Assembly: GCA_964608735.1 (NCBI GenBank)
Contig: CAZSPL010000048.1
Coordinates: forward strand, 1-19,396
Direction: 5' to 3'
Length of the DNA: 19,396 nt
From: CAZSPL01 sp964608735
Lineage (GTDB): Bacteria; JAJVIF01; JAPKYR01; CAZSPL01
A model generated the notes under the pieces. That model was not told the DNA's origin. It made no database searches and saw only the letters and a program-made list of their open reading frames with translations. The first letter of the stretch is position 1. Each line of letters starts with the position of its first letter. Made by a program: the position numbers and the translations under genes. This document shows positions 14,242-19,396 of the stretch, one piece after another.

Positions 14242-15357
14242 CTACATATTATCGTCCTTATATTTCTCCGGTGCGAGCTCTACTGCTTTCGCGAAGTCGT
14301 CTAAAGCTCCTTCAATATCACCAAGCTTCTTCTTTGCCAAGGACCGGTGATAATAAACTTCGGCATTGTTATCATCGAATAGCAGCGCGTCGGTTAAATT
14401 TTCCATCGCATTTTCGTAGTTGCCCATTTCGAATTCCCTTATTCCCAGCTCGAGCAGATCGTCGGGATATCGAGGATTGATCTCAAGAGCCTTCCGCAAA
14501 TCGTCAGCCGCTCCCTCCCTGTCGCCCGATTCAATTTTAATCATAGCCCTGTATTTGTATGAAGGCGCATACCCGGGATCGGCATCAATGGCTTTGTTCA
14601 GGGCGGTCATCGCTGATTCGTAATCCCCGAGTTTATACAGCATAGTTCCCCTGGCTTCCTGTGCCTTGGCAAATGTGGGATCCAATTCAACCGCATCATT
14701 GAAATCTTCAAGCGCTCTATCGAAATCCCTCAGCTTGGAATGCATCATTCCTCTACCGAATAACGCCCATGAATTGTCTTCGCCCAATGAGATGGCAAGG
14801 TTATAGTCTTCAAGCGCGTTTACATAGTCGAGCATCTCTTCCTTTGCCCTTGCCCTGTTGTAGTATGCCAAACCGAAATTGATATCCAACGCTATCGCTT
14901 CATCAAATTTTTCGATCGCGCCTTCATCGTCTCCCATCAAGCCTTTTGCTAAACCAAGATTGTTTAAAGCCTCCTTGCTTGAAGGGTTTATTTTGAGCGC
15001 CGCCAATTCATCATCGACAGCTCCTTTGTAGTCTTCCAATGCAATTTTTACGAGTCCCCGATTTACATAAGCGGCATAGTACTGGTCGTCTTCAGTTACA
15101 GCCGCGTTAAGATCATTCAATGCGGATTCGAAGTCCTTCAGCATGTAATACGAATGCCCTCTTTCGTTCAGCGCGGCGACATTGCCTGGATGCGTCTCCA
15201 AAAACCTGGTGTAATTCTCGATTGCGTTTTCATATTTCCCATTGAGATAGTCTAAGTGCGCGCGCTCGAAGTAGCCGCTGGCTCGGTTACAACCGGGCAT
15301 GAAGAGCATAGTTATAATCGAAACTGCTATGGAGCAATTTCTTATCCGGTTATACAT
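14242..15357 (-). CDS. Lipoprotein made of ten TPR repeats
   Basis: This 371-residue protein starts with a lipoprotein-like signal peptide (IAVSIITMLFMPGC, Cys23; Met at -3 is slightly unusual). Exactly ten 34-residue tetratricopeptide repeats follow, back to back with no insertions. The recurring pattern is '…A…G…Y…LGDYE.A…DF..A..LDP', and six residues trail at the end. TPR arrays are protein-binding scaffolds; here it should face the periplasm, and the partner is unknown. The start at 15357 is chosen because GGAGG lies four bases upstream; an in-frame ATG at 15375 would add six residues. It begins 21 nt after the SDR/DUF2867 gene ends, so the two may share a transcript. The gene is visibly more A+T-rich than its neighbours and ends next to a palindromic repeat, which may point to separate ancestry. 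Confidence 0.87.
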   Translation of the reverse strand: MYNRIRNCSIAVSIITMLFMPGCNRASGYFERAHLDYLNGKYENAIENYTRFLETHPGNVAALNERGHSYYMLKDFESALNDLNAAVTEDDQYYAAYVNRGLVKIALEDYKGAVDDELAALKINPSSKEALNNLGLAKGLMGDDEGAIEKFDEAIALDINFGLAYYNRARAKEEMLDYVNALEDYNLAISLGEDNSWALFGRGMMHSKLRDFDRALEDFNDAVELDPTFAKAQEARGTMLYKLGDYESAMTALNKAIDADPGYAPSYKYRAMIKIESGDREGAADDLRKALEINPRYPDDLLELGIREFEMGNYENAMENLTDALLFDDNNAEVYYHRSLAKKKLGDIEGALDDFAKAVELAPEKYKDDNM

Positions 15358-15378
15358 GGCTCCTCCTGGCTTCATCTA

Positions 15379-16863
15379 TCACTCAATAACCCCATACTCC
15401 AGCTCCGATTCCAGCTCCGCCATGCGTGCTATCTGGCGCAGCATGCCGCGGAAGATGTAGCCATGAAACGGGTACATCACATACCAATAAATAAGCCCGA
15501 ACAATCCCTTCGGGTCGAATATCGCCGATATGCGAATCGTCGAGCCGTCCGACGCCGGGTTGATCTCGAAATCGAGCCACGCGCGTCCCGGGGTTTTCAT
15601 ATCGGCCTTAAGGCGTACCCACCATTCGGGCTTGCGGAATTCGACGCGGAAACAGTCGACGATATCCCCATCCTTTAAATCATTGCACTCCGGCCTGCAG
15701 TAGCGCATCCCCGGCCCGCCGACAGCCCGGTCCGCCCATCCCCTGAGGCGCCACATCGTGTTACCCCAGTACCACCCGGTCTTGCCGCCGATACGCGCTA
15801 TCGGTATGAACGCCTCGTCGGGCTGGCTGTACACACGCGCGACATATGTATCCACGTAGCGGTAACCGAGCTTGTATCCGAACCACGGCTTGCGCTTGAA
15901 CCCCGCGAGCCGCACCGACCATTTCGTTTGCTCGAACTCCTTGTCCTCCTCGAGCATCGCGAGCTTTATAGCCCTCGCGGTACCGACCGGCTTGACATCG
16001 AATTCACGGCGCGCCGAGTCATCCATCACCACCGTGCTCGAACGCATCCCCTCGAAAAGCCACCGTCCGACGCGGTAATATTCCGGCGCGACCACAAGCA
16101 ATGTGAGGCTCGACAGGCGCGGGGTAAGGAGCGGCATCGGTATGGTGATTCGCTTGAGCCTCCGAAGCCGCGCGTAGTGCTGCATCAGGCATATGTAGCA
16201 CGACACTTCGCTCCCGCCGATCTCGTATATGCGGCTCGCCCCGGTCGGACGTTCGAGCGCGGCGGCGAGGTATTGGATGACGTCGCCGATGTAGATCGGC
16301 TGGCAGTTTGTGGTGGCCCATTTCGTCGAGAGGAAAACCGGGACGCGTTCGGCGAGGTCGCGCAGTATTTCGAACGACAGGCTTCCCGCGCCGATGATTA
16401 TCGACGCCCTGAACTCGATGACGGGCACGGCCGAATCACGGAGCACCTCGCCCACTTCGTGCCTGCTTCTCATGTGCATCGACTTCGCGTGCGCCTCGCT
16501 CAGTCCGCCGAGGTAGATTATGCGCTTGACGCCCGCTTCGGCGGCGGCGCGCCCGAAGTTCAGCGCGGCCTCGCGGTCGATCTCGTGGAAATGCTTCCCC
16601 ACCTCCATCGAATGTACGAGGTAGTATGCCGTATGCACGCCTTCGAACGCCGGGCGGAGCGTTTCGAAGTCGAGCAGGTCGCCCTTGCAGCATTCAGCTT
16701 TCGGCCCGTTATGATTGACGTACATCGCGGGATTCCGCGCGAGGCATCGCACGCGGTATCCGCGCGACAGAAGCTCCCGCGAAAGGCGTCCGCCGACATA
16801 ACCGGTCGCCCCGGTTACGAGGATGAGGGAATCTTTATCGAATTGCGCAGAATCGTGAGGCAT
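15379..16863 (-). CDS. NAD(P)-binding SDR-family protein with C-terminal DUF2867 domain
   Basis: This 494-residue protein has two parts. Residues about 12-300 are an atypical SDR (NmrA/YbjT-like) Rossmann domain. It opens with the nucleotide-binding loop 'LVTGATGYVGGRL' (Gly18, Gly21, Gly24), has 'GDLLDFETLRPAFEGV' where the cofactor's adenine is usually held, and 'VKRIIYLGGLSE'. Residues about 330-485 match the DUF2867 type seen fused to such domains ('GGKTGWYWGNTMWRLRGWADRAVGGPGMRY', 'DIVDCFRVEFRKPEWWVRLKADMKTPGRAWLDFEI'), a lipid-binding-like fold of unknown role. The usual Y-x3-K catalytic pair is not obvious, as in many atypical SDRs, so the reaction is open. It is divergent from another SDR gene, and palindromes lie in the shared promoter region. 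Confidence 0.87.
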   Translation of the reverse strand: MPHDSAQFDKDSLILVTGATGYVGGRLSRELLSRGYRVRCLARNPAMYVNHNGPKAECCKGDLLDFETLRPAFEGVHTAYYLVHSMEVGKHFHEIDREAALNFGRAAAEAGVKRIIYLGGLSEAHAKSMHMRSRHEVGEVLRDSAVPVIEFRASIIIGAGSLSFEILRDLAERVPVFLSTKWATTNCQPIYIGDVIQYLAAALERPTGASRIYEIGGSEVSCYICLMQHYARLRRLKRITIPMPLLTPRLSSLTLLVVAPEYYRVGRWLFEGMRSSTVVMDDSARREFDVKPVGTARAIKLAMLEEDKEFEQTKWSVRLAGFKRKPWFGYKLGYRYVDTYVARVYSQPDEAFIPIARIGGKTGWYWGNTMWRLRGWADRAVGGPGMRYCRPECNDLKDGDIVDCFRVEFRKPEWWVRLKADMKTPGRAWLDFEINPASDGSTIRISAIFDPKGLFGLIYWYVMYPFHGYIFRGMLRQIARMAELESELEYGVIE

Positions 16864-16870
16864 CTTTACT

Positions 16871-16902
16871 ATACCGTCCGGTATTCTGATTATAATGATA
16901 CC
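16871..16902 (-). promoter_or_regulatory. Promoter and palindromic operator of the SDR/DUF2867 gene
   Basis: On the minus strand TATAAT occupies 16894-16889, about 25 bases before the ATG. The perfect palindrome ATACCG-tc-CGGTAT (16871-16884) covers the expected start of transcription, as a repressor site would. GGTAT (16880-16884) also pairs with ATACC (16898-16902) across the -10. The shape resembles TetR-class operators, but no regulator is encoded nearby. No good -35 box is present. On the plus strand a TATAAT also reads at 16891-16896. Confidence 0.5.
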
Positions 16903-16934
16903 CTATAAAGGCAGTGAAATCGCAAGAGGACACT

Positions 16935-16963
16935 GGGATCGCGGGCTGCCAGCCCGCGAACCC
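16935..16963. repeat. GC-rich palindromic repeat in the divergent SDR intergenic region
   Basis: TCGCGGGCT (16939-16947) pairs perfectly with AGCCCGCGA (16951-16959) around a GCC loop. GGG (16935-16937) and CCC (16961-16963) extend the stem past one A-A mismatch. There is no T-run. The build, a short GC palindrome with minimal loop, recalls the GCAGGC…GCCTGC motif at 7211-7294, although the sequence is different. Confidence 0.65.
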
Positions 16964-17019
16964 AAAGAGCAGAACGTGTGGCACGGTCTGCGCGAGCCCT
17001 GCGAGCGCTGAGGGTGGTC

Positions 17020-17062
17020 TTGTTTAAATTCGGGGGAAACGAGCTACAATACCGTCGGACGG
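17020..17062 (+). promoter_or_regulatory. Candidate promoter and operator of the second SDR gene
   Basis: TTGTTT (17020-17025) and TACAAT (17045-17050) are 19 bp apart, a long spacing. Right after the -10 comes AATACCGTC, then GGACGG, which contains the small palindrome CCGT-cgg-ACGG (17052-17062). The divergent gene has AATACC directly followed by GGACGG at the same position relative to its -10 (minus strand). This suggests that one regulator acts on both promoters. Confidence 0.35.
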
Positions 17063-17070
17063 AACACAAA

Positions 17071-17979
17071 ATGAATATCGTAACCGGCGCATTCGGATTC
17101 TCGGGGAAATACATCACGCGGCTGCTGATCGAGCGCGGTGAGGATGTCGTCACGTTTACAAGCAAAACCGGCAAGCCGAATCCATACGGCGACAGGCTCA
17201 AGGTCGCGCCGCTCGATTTCGGCAACCGCGATGCGCTCACCGAAACCATGCGCGGTGCCGACGCGCTCTTCAATTCCTACTGGATACGTTTCCCCATGGG
17301 TGCGATGACATTCGACAAGGCAATCGAAAATTCAAAAACGCTCATACATGCGGCGCGTGACGCGGGCGTGAAGCGCATAGTGCATATCGGCATCGCGAAC
17401 CCGTCGCTCGAATCGAAGCTTCCATACTACCGGGGCAAGGCGATGGTCGAGGAGGAAATCCGGCGCTCCGGTCTCGGCTATGCGATTCTTCGTCCCACAG
17501 TGATATTCGGGGATGAAGGCATACTGATAAACAACATCGCGTGGATTATCCGCGCCTTCCCGGTTCTGCCGGTGCTCGGCGACGGCGAATACAAGCTGCA
17601 GCCGATTTATGTGGAGGACCTCGCGCGGCTTGCAGTCGATGCCGCGCTAAGTAACGAGAACATCGTCAAGGATGCCTGCGGCCCGGAGATTTACACATAC
17701 AACGAACTCGCGCGGATGCTCGCCGGAAAAATCGGCGCGAAACTCAGTATGCTCCACCTTCCCCCGGCGCTCGCGTATGTCGGGTCGAAATTCGTCGGCC
17801 TGATGAAAGGGGATGTCGTGCTCACGTGGGATGAAGTCATCGGCCTGATGGACAACCTCCTCGTCTCGAGCGAACCACCAGTGGGAACGAAGAAGTTGAG
17901 CGAATGGGTTGAAGAGAATGCGGATAAAGTAGGGAAAGGATATTTCTCGGAACTGAAGCAGCATTACAGAGCAGGTTGA
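17071..17979 (+). CDS. NAD(P)-binding atypical SDR protein (NmrA/NDUFA9-like)
   Basis: This 302-residue cytoplasmic protein opens at once with a Rossmann nucleotide-binding loop, 'MNIVTGAFGFSGKYITRLL' (Gly6, Gly9, Gly12). 'RLKVAPLDFGNRDALTETMRGADALFNSYWIRF', 'AGVKRIVHIGIANP' and 'PTVIFGDEGILINNIAWIIRAFPVLPVLGDGEYKLQPIYVEDLA' follow. These segments are typical of atypical extended SDRs of the NmrA/NDUFA9-like group. Many of these bind NAD(P) for structural or sensing purposes without turning over a substrate. The Y-x3-K pair may be present in 'YYRGKAM' but is displaced, so catalysis is uncertain. The start is ATG 17071, because the fold begins there; the upstream in-frame extension to 16978 has no domain character. 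It is read divergently from the SDR/DUF2867 gene. Confidence 0.85.
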   Translation: MNIVTGAFGFSGKYITRLLIERGEDVVTFTSKTGKPNPYGDRLKVAPLDFGNRDALTETMRGADALFNSYWIRFPMGAMTFDKAIENSKTLIHAARDAGVKRIVHIGIANPSLESKLPYYRGKAMVEEEIRRSGLGYAILRPTVIFGDEGILINNIAWIIRAFPVLPVLGDGEYKLQPIYVEDLARLAVDAALSNENIVKDACGPEIYTYNELARMLAGKIGAKLSMLHLPPALAYVGSKFVGLMKGDVVLTWDEVIGLMDNLLVSSEPPVGTKKLSEWVEENADKVGKGYFSELKQHYRAG

Positions 17980-18009
17980 AATGTAGTAGGATTTTTCCGG
18001 TTTTATTAC

Positions 18010-18049
18010 TTGACATCCCGGCCTTTGCTTACTATACTATTGTATAGTA
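18010..18049 (+). promoter_or_regulatory. Near-consensus promoter with a palindromic operator before the HD gene
   Basis: TTGACA (18010-18015) and TATACT (18033-18038) are exactly 17 bp apart, the strongest sigma70-type promoter in the window. TACTATAC (18030-18037) and GTATAGTA (18042-18049) form a perfect 8+8 palindrome with a 4-nt centre that covers the -10 and the transcription start. This is the usual position of a repressor site. Confidence 0.75.
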
Positions 18050-18050
18050 C

Positions 18051-18060
18051 GGAGGAAGGA
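18051..18060 (+). promoter_or_regulatory. Purine-rich ribosome-binding-like sequence, unusually far from the start
   Basis: GGAGGAAGGA is an excellent anti-16S match but ends 18 bases before the only usable start, ATG 18079. No ATG, GTG or TTG occurs in between in any frame. Either the spacing is bridged by RNA folding or the site serves another purpose. Confidence 0.45.
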
Positions 18061-18078
18061 TACGCGGGTCTAATATCA

Positions 18079-19389
18079 ATGCCCAAGCCATTCGAAATAC
18101 GCGATCCGATTCATGGCTTCATAGAGCTCAACGATTGGGAACTTGAGATTATTGACCATCCGGTATTTCAGCGCTTGAGGAGGATAAGGCAACTCGGGCT
18201 TACCGATATGGTTTACCCGGGGGCGACTCATACCAGGTTCGAGCATTCCCTGGGGGTTATGCATGTTGCCGGAAGGATGTTCGATGAGATCGTCAAACGA
18301 AGGCGGGATTTCCTGGAGAAGGAATTGCGTTTTGATGAAGCGGGATTACGAAGGGACCGCGCTCTCGTCAGGTTATCCGCGCTTCTTCATGATGTCGGGC
18401 ACGCCCCCTTTTCCCATGCTGCTGAAGGCTTGATGCCCAGGGACAGGGGACCCGTCGGGATATTCAAGCATGAAAATTATTCAGGTGCCGCAATCAGGTT
18501 CCTGATGGGAGACGTCATTGAAGACCATCCATCGAATCAGAATTACAACTTTAAGGCTTCGGATATCGCCGATTTTCTTGAGGGAAGAACCTCCCTGGGA
18601 CGAACCCTCCTTTGGAGAGCGCTTATTACAGGTCATCTGGATGCCGATCGTGCGGACTACCTGTTGCGTGATTCCTATCACGCCGGCGTGGAATATGGGA
18701 AATATGATCTCAATCGCGTTCTGATTTCAATGACTGCGGGTATAGATGAGGAAACTGATTCGCCGGCTATTGCAATCGACGAAGGCGGTTTACATGCGGC
18801 GGAAGGGTTGATTATCGCCCGTTATATGATGTTCACGCAAGTATATTTCCAGCATACCCGCAGGGCTTATGACCACCACATTAACGGCTTCCTGAAATCA
18901 TTGCTTGCCGAGGAAGCCGGTGATGAAAACGCCACGTTCCCGCCGCCGACCTCCGAGGAGAATATAAGGAAGTACCTCGAATGGACCGACTGGAAAGCTC
19001 TTGGATTGCTCGCTGAAGGAAGGGGAGGAGAAGATGGCCGGATTATCAGAGAACGGAATCATCATAGATGTGTATTCGAAACGAAAGAAGTCCCGGACCA
19101 GGAAGACCATGAAATGCTTGATCTTATCTCAAACGAACTTGGAGAAACCATCGCCTTTATCGATGATCCACCTGAGCAGTCCTGGTACAACTTAGCGAAG
19201 CCGGAAATCAAGATCCTCCAGCGTGCGGGTGAGAGAGATGAAACATTGCATAATCTATCCCGCTTATCTAAGATTGTGGATAAGATCGGAAGCGTGAGTA
19301 AGAAGCGGGTTTACGTGGCGGCGCATAATAAGGATTCAGCTCCCGAAAAGGTTGCGAAAATCAGAACTGCCAGGGAGAGAAAGAAATGA
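18079..19389 (+). CDS. HD-domain phosphohydrolase of the dNTPase/SAMHD1-like type (COG1078)
   Basis: This 436-residue cytoplasmic protein has the HD fold in its first half. 'RDPIHGFIELNDWELEIID' opens the domain, followed by 'TRFEHSLGVMH' (His56), 'LLHDVGHAPFSH' (His104, Asp105) and 'GHLDADRADYLLRDS' (Asp188/Asp190). Together these are the four metal ligands of the dNTP triphosphohydrolase/SAMHD1 family, so a metal-dependent phosphohydrolase acting on nucleotides is likely; the actual substrate is unknown. The second half is an uncharacterised helical region with a lysine- and arginine-rich tail. The upstream in-frame TTG at 18010 is rejected as a start because it is part of the -35 box. The stop overlaps the ATG of the next gene (ATGA), which suggests a two-gene unit under a repressed promoter. 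Confidence 0.88.
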   Translation: MPKPFEIRDPIHGFIELNDWELEIIDHPVFQRLRRIRQLGLTDMVYPGATHTRFEHSLGVMHVAGRMFDEIVKRRRDFLEKELRFDEAGLRRDRALVRLSALLHDVGHAPFSHAAEGLMPRDRGPVGIFKHENYSGAAIRFLMGDVIEDHPSNQNYNFKASDIADFLEGRTSLGRTLLWRALITGHLDADRADYLLRDSYHAGVEYGKYDLNRVLISMTAGIDEETDSPAIAIDEGGLHAAEGLIIARYMMFTQVYFQHTRRAYDHHINGFLKSLLAEEAGDENATFPPPTSEENIRKYLEWTDWKALGLLAEGRGGEDGRIIRERNHHRCVFETKEVPDQEDHEMLDLISNELGETIAFIDDPPEQSWYNLAKPEIKILQRAGERDETLHNLSRLSKIVDKIGSVSKKRVYVAAHNKDSAPEKVAKIRTARERKK

Positions 19390-19396
19390 CCGAGCT
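19386..19396 (+). CDS. First codons of a gene coupled to the HD gene (cut by window end)
   Basis: ATG at 19386 overlaps the HD gene's TGA in the form ATGA, and GGGAGAGAAAG lies just before it. Only Met-Thr-Glu and two bases are visible, so nothing can be said about the product. Confidence 0.45.

Noticed and set aside
15928..16908. 326-residue open frame on the plus strand opposite the SDR/DUF2867 gene
   Set aside because: Its translation is rich in Arg, Ala and His with no domain, as expected from the antisense of a GC-rich gene that has a clear Rossmann fold.
18010..18078. N-terminal extension of the HD protein from a TTG codon
   Set aside because: The TTG is part of a TTGACA box with a matching TATACT 17 bp downstream, so these bases are promoter and lie before the transcription start.

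Overview
The window looks like a scaffolded piece of an uncultured bacterium's genome, since one gene is interrupted by exactly 100 N. The organism should be a diderm. It encodes lipobox lipoproteins, a beta-barrel porin, and a porin N-terminus built from an S-layer homology (SLH) domain plus a coiled coil. SLH-anchored porins are known from lineages such as Negativicutes, Cyanobacteria and Deinococcus-Thermus rather than Proteobacteria. Nothing here fixes the phylum. No rRNA, tRNA, CRISPR array or phage gene was seen.

Layout. (1) 1-2775: a terminator-like hairpin, then a large lipoprotein ending in seven tandem 'DFDPGPGVD' repeats. (2) 2919-3939: a membrane protein overlapped by a small winged-helix regulator, preceded by palindromes that look like its own operator. 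(3) 4008-4595: an isoprenylcysteine-methyltransferase-like membrane protein. (4) 4688-7163: a PhoB-like response regulator and a PhoR-like histidine kinase. (5) 7153-7443: a stack of palindromic repeats with a short foldback element inserted. (6) 7452-13946: a Pho-box-like promoter, pstS-pstC-pstA-pstB-phoU and an SLH porin. (7) 13959-14145: hairpins, a terminator and a second copy of the palindromic repeat. (8) 14242-16863 (minus strand): a ten-repeat TPR lipoprotein downstream of an SDR/DUF2867 protein. (9) 17071-17979: a divergent second SDR-type protein. (10) 18010-19396: a strong promoter/operator, an HD-domain phosphohydrolase, and the first codons of a coupled gene cut by the window end.

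Regions 4-6 form a complete phosphate-starvation module. PhoR and PhoB sense and respond, PstSCAB imports phosphate across the inner membrane, PhoU links transporter state to PhoR, and the porin plausibly lets phosphate through the outer membrane. PstA and PstC are both longer than usual; PstA carries about 130 extra residues between its first two membrane segments.

The clearest unusual signal is in the phoR-pstS gap. A 188-bp foldback element with 20-bp terminal inverted repeats (17/20 identical) sits between two copies of an 11-bp sequence. Removing the element and one 11-bp copy in silico restores a perfect 31-bp palindrome, which looks like a recorded transposition into a palindromic repeat. 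Other points worth a second look are the SLH porin in the pst operon, the operator-like palindromes at three promoters, and the HD protein with its coupled partner at the window edge.
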